Shown: positions 8,314 through 17,091 of the stretch, in pieces
How positions within the stretch are numbered: the first letter of the stretch is position 1
How the letters are laid out: the number at the start of each line of letters is the position of its first letter
Assembly: GCA_965279195.1 (NCBI GenBank)
Contig: CBDIHP010000048.1
Coordinates: 186,001 to 250,000, forward strand
Direction: 5' to 3'
DNA: 64,000 nucleotides
DNA from: CBDIHP01 sp965279195
Lineage (GTDB): Bacteria; Planctomycetota; Planctomycetia; Isosphaerales; Isosphaeraceae
Position numbers and translations under genes: made by a program
Notes under the pieces: generated by a model
Databases searched by the model: none
The model's input: the letters and a program-made list of their open reading frames with translations, nothing else
Told to the model about the DNA's origin: nothing

Positions 8314-8666
8314 AACACTCCGATACTGTACAAAAACACCCAGAATATTCAAATCCCCCATATGTCCCAGAATGCCAACTGGGATCATTTCCTTGGATTC
8401 CCCGAAGTCAAGCGTGTTTTCGCATCTCGCATGTAGAATCCCGCTCCCTGACCATCTGCGATTGTTTGATTTCCCGGCCACCTCACCACTTGCACCCACC
8501 CCGGGCGGGAGAAACAGGCCACCCACCTCGACATCCTGTCGGGGGCCTCATTCCCACGGCGCGACCGAAGCCGCCCCGGGTTCGCAATCCGGTGCGATTG
8601 GTGGTTCGAGTCGCCGTGGATGTCGTCTATCATCGGTAGACCGAACCCCGAACGAGGTGCCCGGCG
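8314..8666. other. A+T-richer spacer before the sigma remnant
   Basis: Lower G+C than the flanking genes, with further CCCAGAAT fragments near 8340 and 8370 that echo family E. No open frame with convincing codon use on either strand. It may be the former upstream region of the degraded sigma-factor gene at 8667. Confidence 0.35.
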
Positions 8667-8758
8667 ATGTCCGCGAGCGCGACCGATGCCCTGGAGCCGT
8701 TCCGGCCGTACCTCAAGGTGCTGGCGGAGCTGCACCGCGACCGCAAGCTCCGCGGTCG
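8667..8758 (+). pseudogene. N-terminal remnant of an ECF RNA polymerase sigma factor
   Basis: Begins with an ATG preceded by GAGGT eight bases upstream. It encodes about 30 residues including LEPFRPYLKVLAEL and DRKLRG, the typical start of planctomycete ECF sigma factors (the L..YRPYL..LA.LQLDPRLRGKxDPSD pattern). Homology stops after RKLRG: the DPSDVVQQT stretch and regions 2 and 4 are not found in any frame downstream. It is therefore a truncated, presumably dead gene with an intact start signal. The assignment rests on pattern memory only. An unrelated short ORF is the alternative. Confidence 0.42.
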
Positions 8759-9036
8759 ATCGAGGCCGACATCGACCGATGCGCCACGACCTCGCCGGGG
8801 TCGGATCGCTCGAACGCGGCCGGCGTTGCCGCCAGACCAGCCCCATGCTCCCTCCGATGGGTTTCTCGATGGAGAAGCCCAACTGGCCAGAGGTTTTGAA
8901 GTCAGGTTTGGGAATGAAGTTTGTTTTCAAAAGCATTTTGATTGTGTCGTTGCATCCCATCTGTGCAAAATCGGAAGTGCTTCGTGTGTAAGTTTATGTG
9001 CAGTTCGTGCTGCAAACTTGGCGGAATTCTGGGTCG

Positions 9037-12000
9037 ATGGCGATGAATGATACTACCAGCGATCAGAGCCTTCCCGCCGTGTCGGGTCTGCGTCCTGATG
9101 GATCATTGACCGTAGAGACCCGGCAAACGCACGATTTCCTTCAAGTGAGAGATAAGGAACGCGAGGAGGTCGACCGGCGATGGAGGGCCCAATGGCCCCG
9201 GTTCTCGTCGCGGTTCGGGCCGTCGTCGCGGCCTTGGACCGGGGTGAGCCTGTCGGGCGGCGGCCTGCGGGCGGCGTGCTTCCACCTGGGACTGCTGGAG
9301 GTCCTGGATCAGGAGAAGGTGGCCGTCGAGCCCGACCCCGCGGGGGGCGACAAACGCCCTCGCTACCTGGAAGGGTTCGACTACGTGTCGGCGGTCTCGG
9401 GGGGGAGTTACGCGGCGGGGCATCTGGCGAGCACGTGCTGGGATGCCAGCGCGGACCAGGCCGCGAAGAAGGGGCTGCCGAGGATCGGCGGGCTGGTGGT
9501 CGAGACCAACCGGCTGCCGAGGTGGTTCTGGGTCCTGGGGATCTGGTTCCTCGGCTGCGTGGTGCAGATCGCCAAGACGATCTCGCTGCTGGTGGCCTTG
9601 CTGGCGGTCGTGGCCTGGGTCTTCCGGCTGGCCGACGCGCCCGAGGTGATGCGGTTCTGCGAGGTGCTGGGGTTCCGGTCGGACGTGTCGCGCGGGTTCC
9701 TGCCGTTCTGGATCACGCTGGGGATCGTGCTGGTCGCCTATGGCCTGCGGCGCCACGCCAAGGCGTTCGTCGCCTGGAGCGCGTTCTGCCTCTCGCTCCT
9801 GCTGATCTATTCCTCGGTCTACCTGATCTCCAGCGTGTTCCCCGGCGAGGGCCCGGTCCGCACGCGACTGAATGCCGCGTGGTTCCACCTCTGGTTCCTC
9901 TCGCTGCCGTTCGTCATGGCGCTTGGCATGCTCGTGTGGCGTCGCAAGCTGCTCGGGCGGACCAGCAGCCTCTTCGGGATCCGCCTCGAGAACCACCGCT
10001 ATATATACTTGATGCCGTTGCTGTCGGTGCTGTTCTGCATGGCGGGCCTGGTGACGACCGGCGACATCGGATTCACAGTGCCGCCGGTCGAGGCGGGGTC
10101 GGTGGGCGAGGTCGCCGAGCTGGTGCAGCGGGCGGAGCAGAAGTCGGTCGACGTGACCAGGATCGGTCACCTGCTGTACAACCTGGCGATCCTCGGCTTG
10201 GGCGTGACGACGATCGGCTTCCTCCGCTGGCGCGACCTGATCAAGAGCGCCAAGCGGGTGACCGGCAGGCTCGCCAGCCCCAGGTTCGACCCGATCTATC
10301 GGGTGATCGTGTTCGTGTGCAGTTATGGGTTCCTGCTGCTCCTCCTGTTCGTCCTCTACGGCAGCGTGGCGCGTGAGAACGTCTCCGGGTACATGATCCG
10401 TCGCGAGGGGGATCCGTCGAAGGCCCTCCACCTGTCGGATTTCAAGGACTGGGATGCCGCCTGGCAGAAGATCTACCGGGATTCGCAGAATCGGGGCGGC
10501 CGCTGGAACGACCTCGCCGTCCGTCTGATGGGAAGTCGACCCGGGTTGGGACCCCTCTCGCTCGAGCAGGAGGCCGGGCTCCGCGAGCAACTGAGGAATC
10601 TGGAATCTCACACGTGGATCACCCGCTTCTTGCCTTACCGGGGCGATGGATACCTGGCCGGGCCGAGTCAGGCGTCTCCGACCTGGAACCGGCCGAACGT
10701 CGGCACCATCTTCCGGGTGAAGACCGAGATCCGGAATCTTCAGGAGTTGGTCGTCGCGGGGATGATCAGCGACATCCTCTCCGATCCGGGATTGTATCTG
10801 ACCTTCGAGAGCGCGCGGAGCGGGGAGAAGAAGACCGGCAAGCTGGGCGCCGACGATGAGGCTCGACTCGGCAACTCCATCGAGAAGGCCCGCTACCTGG
10901 CCTCGATGCCCGGAGCGAGGGTGGATTCGTCGGGCTCGCCCGTGACGAATCCCGCGAAGGCCCCCGGTGGCGCGGAGCCGACCGCGATCCGGAGCAACAA
11001 CCGGGAGGGGCTCCGCATCTACCTCGGGGACCTCATGCGCCCGAGGGACGGGATGAACGTGTATGCGTCGATCGTCTGGGAGGAGGACCAGTGGGTGAGG
11101 TTCCAGATCATGCTCATCTCCGGCGCGATCTGGCTCATCCTCTGCGGCATTGACGTCAACATGTATTCGCTCCAGCAATTCTACTGCGAGCACCTCTGCA
11201 AGCACTGGCTCGTCACCGGGCCGGAGCGGAGCGGGACCGGCTGGATCTACAGCCTAACGGACACCTATCAGGGGATGCCGGCAGATTCCACAGCCAGGCG
11301 GGCCCCGCTGTTCCTCCTGAATGCGACCGTCCAGGGGCATCGCGCTACGGGCATGGATCCTGACATGGTCCGCGACCTGTTCACGTTCTCGCCCGTCGCG
11401 GTCGGCTCGCCCGAGACCGGCTTCTGGATCAATGGGCTGAGGAAGGGGCGGCCTCACAACAGGTTCATCCGGCGGAACCGGCTCGACCTGGGGCAGATCG
11501 TCGCCGTGTCGGGCGCGTTCCTCTCGCCCGGCCAGGTCTCCAACCCGGCGCTCGCGACCGTCCTCCATCTGCTGAATATCCGCACGGGCTGGTGGGTGCA
11601 GGATCCCGACAAGTATCAGCAAGAGAAGAAGCAACCCCTGACCCGCGTGCTGTTCCACCTGTTCCACTCGATCGGGATCGATCGCGAGGGGGACAGCCGC
11701 TACCTGCTCACCGACGGGGCGCACGTCGAGAACCTCGGGCTCAAGGCCCTCCTCGACCGGCGTTGCAGCCTGATCGTCGCGTCCGACTGCACCCAGGGCG
11801 ATGAGGATTGCTCGGAGAGCGGCCTCCAGGCCCTCCTCGACGTGATCCGCCAGGCCCGCATCGAGGGGATCGAGATCGGGCCCTTCCACGTGTCATCGGA
11901 GTTTCACGCCTGCGAGAACCGATCGGATTGCCGGCGCGAGGGCCCGGTCGGCCTCGACATCCTCTTCGATCGCAAGGACACCAGGCCCGCCGCGAAGCCG

Positions 12001-12579
12001 GCCGCCGAGGCAACCCCTGCTGCGGGGGCCCTTCCGGCCGGCGAGCCCGGCCAGAAGGCCGCCGAGAAGAACGGCGCCGCCGATCCTCCCGCCGCCGTCG
12101 CCGCCGCCGAGAGCAAGCCGGCCGGGGAACCGGCCGGCCCTCAACGATCGTCCGTCTCGCTCGTCGAGGAGCACTACCTCTTCGCACGCGTCCGCTATCC
12201 CGACGAGACCGAGGGCCTGCTCGCCTATCTCCGCCCGACGCTCACGGGCGACGAGGGGGACGGCTTGCTGCGGCAGCCCTCCGGTTCGAGCTTCCCGAAC
12301 GACCCTCCGACCGATCAGTTCTTCTCGACCCCGCAGATGCAGACGTACCGACTCCTCGGGCGCCACATCGGGCAACGGCTGGCCGGCGACCCCTTGTTTT
12401 CGGAGTCGATGGGGCGCGTCCTCCGGGGCCTCTCGCCGATCCCCCCGGCGGATCCGCCGGCCCCCGATTCCTCCTGCGAGAATTGCGGCGGTGGGCAACC
12501 CGGACCTGATGCCGCCGACGCCGCGGAAGCGGCGCCCCGCAAGCCTCCCGGCCGGAAGAAGCAGAAAACCTCGGTGTGA
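9037..12579 (+). CDS. large multi-pass membrane patatin-like phospholipase
   Basis: About 1180 residues. The N-terminal part has the patatin/cPLA2 oxyanion-hole glycines SGGGLRAA (about 73-80) and a nucleophile elbow AVSGGS (Ser near 121). The catalytic Asp is in TDGAHVENLGL (Asp near 893). Between them lie at least seven hydrophobic segments (about residues 160-450, and one near 700), splitting the catalytic core far more widely than in ordinary patatins of 300-400 residues. A Pro/Ala/Lys-rich low-complexity insert lies near 985-1045. The predicted role is a membrane-embedded lipid acyl hydrolase. The start is uncertain: ATG 9037 or 9043 is preferred over GTG 8998, and none has a strong ribosome-binding site. 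The upstream DNA is unusually A+T-rich and contains the sigma-factor remnant, which suggests a rearranged locus. Confidence 0.82.
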   Translation: MAMNDTTSDQSLPAVSGLRPDGSLTVETRQTHDFLQVRDKEREEVDRRWRAQWPRFSSRFGPSSRPWTGVSLSGGGLRAACFHLGLLEVLDQEKVAVEPDPAGGDKRPRYLEGFDYVSAVSGGSYAAGHLASTCWDASADQAAKKGLPRIGGLVVETNRLPRWFWVLGIWFLGCVVQIAKTISLLVALLAVVAWVFRLADAPEVMRFCEVLGFRSDVSRGFLPFWITLGIVLVAYGLRRHAKAFVAWSAFCLSLLLIYSSVYLISSVFPGEGPVRTRLNAAWFHLWFLSLPFVMALGMLVWRRKLLGRTSSLFGIRLENHRYIYLMPLLSVLFCMAGLVTTGDIGFTVPPVEAGSVGEVAELVQRAEQKSVDVTRIGHLLYNLAILGLGVTTIGFLRWRDLIKSAKRVTGRLASPRFDPIYRVIVFVCSYGFLLLLLFVLYGSVARENVSGYMIRREGDPSKALHLSDFKDWDAAWQKIYRDSQNRGGRWNDLAVRLMGSRPGLGPLSLEQEAGLREQLRNLESHTWITRFLPYRGDGYLAGPSQASPTWNRPNVGTIFRVKTEIRNLQELVVAGMISDILSDPGLYLTFESARSGEKKTGKLGADDEARLGNSIEKARYLASMPGARVDSSGSPVTNPAKAPGGAEPTAIRSNNREGLRIYLGDLMRPRDGMNVYASIVWEEDQWVRFQIMLISGAIWLILCGIDVNMYSLQQFYCEHLCKHWLVTGPERSGTGWIYSLTDTYQGMPADSTARRAPLFLLNATVQGHRATGMDPDMVRDLFTFSPVAVGSPETGFWINGLRKGRPHNRFIRRNRLDLGQIVAVSGAFLSPGQVSNPALATVLHLLNIRTGWWVQDPDKYQQEKKQPLTRVLFHLFHSIGIDREGDSRYLLTDGAHVENLGLKALLDRRCSLIVASDCTQGDEDCSESGLQALLDVIRQARIEGIEIGPFHVSSEFHACENRSDCRREGPVGLDILFDRKDTRPAAKPAAEATPAAGALPAGEPGQKAAEKNGAADPPAAVAAAESKPAGEPAGPQRSSVSLVEEHYLFARVRYPDETEGLLAYLRPTLTGDEGDGLLRQPSGSSFPNDPPTDQFFSTPQMQTYRLLGRHIGQRLAGDPLFSESMGRVLRGLSPIPPADPPAPDSSCENCGGGQPGPDAADAAEAAPRKPPGRKKQKTSV

Positions 12580-12613
12580 CGGGGCGTTCTCGATGGGGCG
12601 TGTGACCGTAGTA

Positions 12614-12632
12614 CGCACCCTTCCAGGGTGCG
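12614..12632. terminator. possible hairpin between convergent genes
   Basis: Perfect 8-bp stem CGCACCCT/AGGGTGCG with a TCC loop, 35 bases after the patatin stop codon. There is no T-run, so termination is only suggested; it could also be a short repeat fragment. Confidence 0.35.
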
Positions 12633-12678
12633 AAGACTCGAACGGAAGGACCGCGATCCAGGCGGACTTCCTTCGCCC

Positions 12679-12826
12679 TCAAGGACCGCCGAAGGGGTAC
12701 CCATCGCGCCAGGCCGCCAGGGCCTCCGCGTGGAAGTGGCGGAAGACGATCACGGCGGTCACGGCCATCAATCCCGCCCAACCGACGAGCCAGGTCGCAA
12801 GGACGGTTCCGGAGCGGCTCTCACGC
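12679..12826 (-). other. possible out-of-frame transmembrane tail of the zinc-ribbon/ACP-like gene
   Basis: Directly after, and overlapping, the stop of the zinc-ribbon/ACP-like gene, the plus-one frame of the same strand reads a hydrophobic segment (LATWLVGWAGLMAVTAVIVF), then HAEALAAWRDGYPFGGP and a stop. No start codon lies suitably in this frame. Either it is the true C-terminus of the upstream gene reached after one indel, or a chance open stretch. The membrane-like composition argues mildly for the former. Confidence 0.3.
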
Positions 12827-13216
12827 GGGATCGCTCTCGGCCTGACGCGGGACGACCTGGTAGTTGTACGGGCTCCACCAGTGAAGGCGCGGGATCAGGC
12901 GGATGTCGGAATCCTCGGGCCAGCGGGCGCCGGTCTGTCGGAGCCGGCGGAGGTATTGGCCGACGGTCTGGATGCGTTCGCATTCGTGATCGGGCAGGAT
13001 GACGCCGAACGTCTGTTCCGCCTCCCATGGCCAGCTCATCCAGTCCAGCGAGTCGACGGACAGGTCGTGGACGAAATGGGTCTCGGGCGTGATCTTCTGC
13101 GGCAGGTCGGGGATGTGGGCGAAGTGGCCGCGGAACCAGCGCAGGAGGTTCTCGCACGGGGTGCAGAGGCCGAGGGCGTCCGTGGCGACGTCGCAGATGG
13201 GGCAGGGGGGATGCAT
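12821..13216 (-). CDS. zinc-ribbon protein with acyl-carrier-like domain
   Basis: A 131-residue protein combining two recognisable parts. The N-terminus has a CxxC-x9-CxxC zinc-ribbon pattern (Cys5, Cys8, Cys18, Cys21). The middle (about 40-95) looks like an acyl carrier protein: a D-S-L-D motif with Ser56 at the phosphopantetheine site, followed by WEAEQTFGVILPD and an IQTVGQYLRRL helix like the ACP helices II-IV. The C-terminus (about 95-131) is Trp/Arg/Pro-rich and unassigned. An ACP-like carrier role is inferred from the motif; ordinary ACPs are about 80 residues and have no zinc ribbon. It stands alone, with no fatty-acid or polyketide genes nearby, and converges with the patatin gene, a lipid hydrolase. 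Confidence 0.68.
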   Translation of the reverse strand: MHPPCPICDVATDALGLCTPCENLLRWFRGHFAHIPDLPQKITPETHFVHDLSVDSLDWMSWPWEAEQTFGVILPDHECERIQTVGQYLRRLRQTGARWPEDSDIRLIPRLHWWSPYNYQVVPRQAESDPA

Positions 13217-13309
13217 GGGCGGGACGCCCTCGTGGCCGGGCGCGGCGGTCCATCCGGCCGGGCCTGGGTCGACTTTACCAGAGGGGCAGGGCGCCGGAAT
13301 GGCCGTGGG

Positions 13310-13858
13310 TCAGGACTTGGGGGAAACGCCGCGCGTCTCGGATAGCTTGGGCCTGGCTGCGGCGGGCTTGGCGGGGTCGGCGGCGGGGGTGGTTGGGGTG
13401 TCGGTGGTGGCAGGGGCGGTTGTCGCCTTGGCGGTGGACGATTTGAACGTCGGGGCCGGGCGTTTGCGGGTCTTGCGTCGGGGCATGGGGCCGAGGAAGA
13501 CGTTGGCGGAGTTGCCGGGGACGTTGAAGCCGGGGGCGTTGGGGGTGTTGACGCCGGGGGTGGTGCCGTCGGCGGTCTTCTTCTTGGCCTGCGCCTGGGC
13601 TCGCTGGGCCTGCTGCATCATCGCTTGTTGCTGCCGCATCATCATTTGCTGTTGCTGGAGCATCATCTTCTGCTCCATCAACTGCTCGTAGGCCATCGGG
13701 TTGCCGCCGGCCTGCTTCATGGTGTTGAGGTCGTACATCGGGCCGAACGGCGTGATGGGCGCGGTGTTCCGGCGGCCACGCTGGGCCATCGCCGAGCCCG
13801 GCAGCCCCATCACCAGGACGCCACCCAGAACCGCCAACGCGAAAAACCGGCGCGTCAT
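13310..13858 (-). CDS. secreted Met/Gln-rich hypothetical protein
   Basis: Has a clear signal peptide (MTRRFFALAVLGGVLVMGLPGSAMA, cleavage after AMA near residue 24), giving an exported protein of about 158 residues. The mature part contains a striking Met/Gln-rich helix (about residues 55-90, repeats of QQQM/MMQQ), probably coiled-coil, and then a Thr/Pro/Ala/Lys-rich disordered tail. The ATG at 13858 is chosen because it opens the signal peptide. No enzymatic motif is present. Function unknown; a structural or metal-binding cell-envelope role is possible but not shown. Confidence 0.62.
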   Translation of the reverse strand: MTRRFFALAVLGGVLVMGLPGSAMAQRGRRNTAPITPFGPMYDLNTMKQAGGNPMAYEQLMEQKMMLQQQQMMMRQQQAMMQQAQRAQAQAKKKTADGTTPGVNTPNAPGFNVPGNSANVFLGPMPRRKTRKRPAPTFKSSTAKATTAPATTDTPTTPAADPAKPAAARPKLSETRGVSPKS

Positions 13859-14066
13859 GTCCGCCTCCCTCAGGTTCGGCCCGGGGATCTCCCCGCCCCC
13901 CGGCGGTTGGATCCCCTCGGCTCCGCGGTCGCCTCCGTACGGCCGCCTAACCCTGGAACACCGGCCGCACCCGGGCGTACCGGGGATTCGGATCCGTCGT
14001 CGTCGATTTTTCCCCGCGATTGTTTCGCGGACGCCACATCCAGGGGGAGACACGTCCCGATCGGGT

Positions 14067-15014
14067 TCAGGCGAGTCTCGTCGTCCGGCGGCGTCGGAGG
14101 GCGAGGCCGGCGGCCGAGGCGAGGCCCAGGGTCAGCATCTGAATCGACGCCGGCTCGGGGACGGCCTGGGTGCCGGGGAAGAGGCCGGAGACGGATTGCG
14201 AGGTCGCCCCCGCCGGGCCGCTGTAGCCGACGGTGAGGGTGTGCGAGAGGTCCATGTCGTAGAACTGCGGCCCCGTGAGCTGGCCGGACGCGCCCACCAG
14301 GATGACCCAGTCGAAGTCGCCCCCGGGCTGGAAATCCTGGGCGATGTGGATGTCCTTGGTCAGGTCGCCGTAGTACGCCGTGGGCAGCAGCGAGTGGCCC
14401 ACGCCCTGGGGGTCGGTGTAGGTCAGGTTCTGGTTGGGGTTGCCGAGCAGGTAGAGGTAGTAGCCGATGTTGTTCGCGCCGCCGACCAGCTTGCCGCCGG
14501 GCTGGAGCGTCCCCGGCTGGTAGAGCGACAGCAGCACGAACGCCCCGACCTGCCCGAAGCCCAGCTCCGCCAGTTGCAGCGGCGACGAGGTGACCGAGCT
14601 GCCCGTTAGATCCATCGTGAACCGGGCGCCGGTGTTCGGCAGCCACTGGAAGGGCGATCCGCCGGCGTCTGTCGTGCGGAAGCCGTCGCCGAACCAGGCG
14701 TTGGCCTGCATGTAGGGCGAGATGCCGGCTTCCGGGGCGTTCGCGGCCCGCACCTTGAGCTGGCCCGTGGACAGATCGGCCGAGGCGAACGCCGAGACGC
14801 TCCCCCAGTCGCCCGACCGGGCATACGACTGCGTCGACGCGATCGCGGGGGCGCTGTGGATCGAGATGAACGTGTTGGTCTCGCTGGGGTTGAACGTCGA
14901 GATCAACGCCTCGGTATAGGGGATCGTGCCCGCCGGCGCGGGCGTCGCGGCCGGCAGGGCGAGTAGGGCCAGGCTGGCGAGGCATCGGGGCATCGAAGAC
15001 AGGCGAAGGCGCAT
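14067..15014 (-). CDS. PEP-CTERM sorting domain protein
   Basis: Exported protein of 315 residues. It has an N-terminal signal peptide (cleavage near PAPAG, about residue 29), a long Gly/Ser/Thr/Asn-rich beta-type body without recognisable catalytic motifs, and a C-terminal sorting tail. That tail comprises VPEPAS, a hydrophobic segment (IQMLTLGLASAAGLAL) and the basic cluster RRRR, the classic PEP-CTERM arrangement processed by exosortase. ATG 15014 has GGAGG eight bases upstream. It is divergent from a second PEP-CTERM gene at 15371, and the two share a 356-base upstream region, so they may be co-regulated. An extracellular matrix or surface role is inferred from the family. Confidence 0.82.
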   Translation of the reverse strand: MRLRLSSMPRCLASLALLALPAATPAPAGTIPYTEALISTFNPSETNTFISIHSAPAIASTQSYARSGDWGSVSAFASADLSTGQLKVRAANAPEAGISPYMQANAWFGDGFRTTDAGGSPFQWLPNTGARFTMDLTGSSVTSSPLQLAELGFGQVGAFVLLSLYQPGTLQPGGKLVGGANNIGYYLYLLGNPNQNLTYTDPQGVGHSLLPTAYYGDLTKDIHIAQDFQPGGDFDWVILVGASGQLTGPQFYDMDLSHTLTVGYSGPAGATSQSVSGLFPGTQAVPEPASIQMLTLGLASAAGLALRRRRTTRLA

Positions 15015-15370
15015 GGCGATTCCTCCCGGGGATCGGACCGGACCCGCGACGGCGTCTCCCGACGCCCGGCGCGACGTGGGCGCAGGGGAATAGGCCCGAT
15101 CGCCGGGTTCCTGACAGGCACGACTCCGAAAATCGGATCCCCCTGGCCAGATGAGGAGATCACGACCCGGCCCTTGGCTGCCCGCACGGTTGGGCCGCAT
15201 CGAGCGTTCATCGAAATCAACACGCTTGCCCGACCCGGGCACGTCGGTTCCAATCCAAGGGGGGGGCGACGGCTTGCGTGGGGAGACAACCGACCCGGGT
15301 CGTGCCCGGGAGTCAACGTCGTGGTCGATCGCAAGGCCTGGCCCGCACCCCGGGGACTCGGATTTTCTCC
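15015..15370. promoter_or_regulatory. shared upstream region of two divergent PEP-CTERM genes
   Basis: The spacer of 356 bases between divergent genes must contain both promoters. I see no gene and no convincing consensus promoter, and none of the repeat families A-E. Confidence 0.4.
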
Positions 15371-16069
15371 ATGAAGCGACTCCTCCTGGCACTGACGCTC
15401 GCCGCGATCTCCAGCCCGGTCTCCGCCGGGGTGATCTTCACCCACCCGAGGTCGTTCCCGGACGGCTTCCTCGTCATCTCCGAGAACGCGACGGAGAATG
15501 ACGGCGCGGTCCAGATCGCCTACAGCTCGTTTACGCTGACCGAGGCGGCGACGATCGACGGGGTGAGCTGGGCGGGCGGATACCTCAACGGTCGCCCACA
15601 GAACCAGACCCAGGCGATCAACGGCTTCAGCATCGCGTTCTTCGCCGACGACGCCGGGTCCTTCGGCGCGATCCTCCAGGACGCGACGATCAACGGCAAC
15701 GCCAACGAGACGGCGGCCGGCACCGATTCGTCCGGCAACCTGAACTTCACCTATAACGCCGGCCTGTCGACGTCCTTCTCGGCCGCGGCGGGGACGCGGT
15801 ACTGGATCTCGATCCTCGCCCTCGTCACCGACACCACCCCGAACTGGGGCTGGCGGTCCTCGGGCACGGGGGCCGATGGTTATTACATCACCAGGCAGCC
15901 GTTCAACAACAACACCGTCCTGTCAGGCCCGGGCAACCTGGCATTCTCGCTGCAGGGGAACGTCGCGGTCGGGGCCGCGCCGGTGCCCGAGCCCTCGACC
16001 TTCGCGATGGCCGCCACGCCCCTCGTCGGCTGGATCGCTTGCCGGCGCAAGAGGTTGCGGACCGCCTGA
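15371..16069 (+). CDS. PEP-CTERM sorting domain protein
   Basis: A 232-residue exported protein: signal peptide (MKRLLLALTLAAISSPVSA, cleavage near residue 19), then a beta-sandwich-like body rich in Asn, Gly, Thr and aromatic residues, and a C-terminal VPEPST, hydrophobic stretch and RRKRLR basic end. This is the tripartite exosortase-dependent sorting signal. The body resembles the small lectin-like or choice-of-anchor PEP-CTERM proteins common in planctomycetes, without catalytic motifs. The ATG at 15371 directly opens the signal peptide. It is divergent from the larger PEP-CTERM gene at 14067-15014. Exosortase is not encoded in this window. Confidence 0.82.
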   Translation: MKRLLLALTLAAISSPVSAGVIFTHPRSFPDGFLVISENATENDGAVQIAYSSFTLTEAATIDGVSWAGGYLNGRPQNQTQAINGFSIAFFADDAGSFGAILQDATINGNANETAAGTDSSGNLNFTYNAGLSTSFSAAAGTRYWISILALVTDTTPNWGWRSSGTGADGYYITRQPFNNNTVLSGPGNLAFSLQGNVAVGAAPVPEPSTFAMAATPLVGWIACRRKRLRTA

Positions 16070-16095
16070 GCGTCGTCGCGCCGGCGACTTCCGGC

Positions 16096-16725
16096 TCAGC
16101 CGCCCTTCCGCCTGAGGATCGCCTCGATCCAGGCCGTGGCGTGGAACGGCGTGCACCCTTTGGGCACCGGGCGGTCGTCGAGCAGGCCCCAGCGGTTGCC
16201 GATATCGAGGGCCCGCGCGCGGTGATCGGGGAACCGCACGCCGATCTCCACCAGGCAGCGCATCATCGATTCCGCCTCGCGGACCGGGGAGGTCTTGCAG
16301 CGCGACTCGATGGTGTCGAGGATCGCGCCGCACTCCCCGGCGTCCTGGCCCTTGCGCATGACCTTCGACACCAGGAGGTTCCATCCGGCACGTCGGGTCA
16401 GTTCGGGCCCGGCGTCCAGCCAGGTCTGGCACAGGTCGTCGGCGAACGGGGCCCCGGCGAGGACCTTGTAGGTCAGCTCGTCGAGGACCTGGACCTCCGC
16501 GACGGAGGCGAGCAGTCCCTCGGCCTCGCCGCGCGCGAGCCGCTTCGGCGCCATGATCATCGTGGCCAGGAGTCTCGCGTCGGTCCTCCCGGTCCCCCAG
16601 AGGGCGAGCGCGAGGTCGTGGTCGGCCTTGATCTCCTTGCCCAGGGCCCGCAGGGGGCCCATCATCAGGCGAGACTTGCCCGCCGCCAGGTCGTCGAGTC
16701 GCCCGAGCACGTCCGCGAGTTCCAT
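16096..16725 (-). CDS. AlkD-like DNA alkylation repair protein
   Basis: All-helical protein of 209 residues resembling the ALK/HEAT-like DNA glycosylase family (AlkC/AlkD), which excises alkylated purines. Seen in the sequence are repeated two-helix units, the DARLLATMIMAPKRLARGEAEGLLA segment typical of the first repeats, W-x-DAGPE...RRAGWNLL in the middle (the place of the DNA-contacting Trp/Arg helix), and a C-terminal FHATAWIEAILRRK helix. Usual members are about 220-240 residues, so this one is near full length. Catalytic residues cannot be confirmed by eye. The gene is monocistronic and convergent with the PEP-CTERM gene. Confidence 0.7.
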   Translation of the reverse strand: MELADVLGRLDDLAAGKSRLMMGPLRALGKEIKADHDLALALWGTGRTDARLLATMIMAPKRLARGEAEGLLASVAEVQVLDELTYKVLAGAPFADDLCQTWLDAGPELTRRAGWNLLVSKVMRKGQDAGECGAILDTIESRCKTSPVREAESMMRCLVEIGVRFPDHRARALDIGNRWGLLDDRPVPKGCTPFHATAWIEAILRRKGG

Positions 16726-17091
16726 CGGTCTGGTCCCTTCCTGGCCCGGCGGCCCCGGGCGGGTCGGCGGATGAAGAGTTCCCGCCCCGGGATGGGCGTA
16801 CCAGGAAGTGCCCCGGGCGGCAACCCGAACGATGCCCGGGCGGGCCCGCCCGGATCCGGTTCGCGTCGGGCCCTCCCTGATGCGTCCATGTCTCCATCGC
16901 GATGCGAGATTCCGGAGCGAGTTCGATGGGCAAGAGCGATGGTTTACTTTGCTATTTTTTCATGTCAAGTGTTGCTGTGGACGTCTTTTCTTTGGGTGTC
17001 TAAGATCATTAACTTGACAAAATTGAGACGGCCGACCGCGACGTTGCGCGGCTTCGGGTTGCGTCCCGTCCTCCTCCGAGTCACGATCCTC
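16726..17091. other. spacer with an A+T-rich patch
   Basis: Spacer of 366 bases between divergent genes. Bases about 16935-17030 are sharply A+T-rich against a very G+C-rich background and contain a perfect TTGACA at 17014, without a matching -10 at 16-18 bases. Short G/C hairpins lie near 16810-16860. No gene seen. Confidence 0.4.

Noticed and set aside
8585..8625. A GGTTCGAGTC T-arm-like stretch that resembles part of a tRNA
   Set aside because: The T-stem does not pair and no acceptor, D or anticodon arm can be drawn around it.
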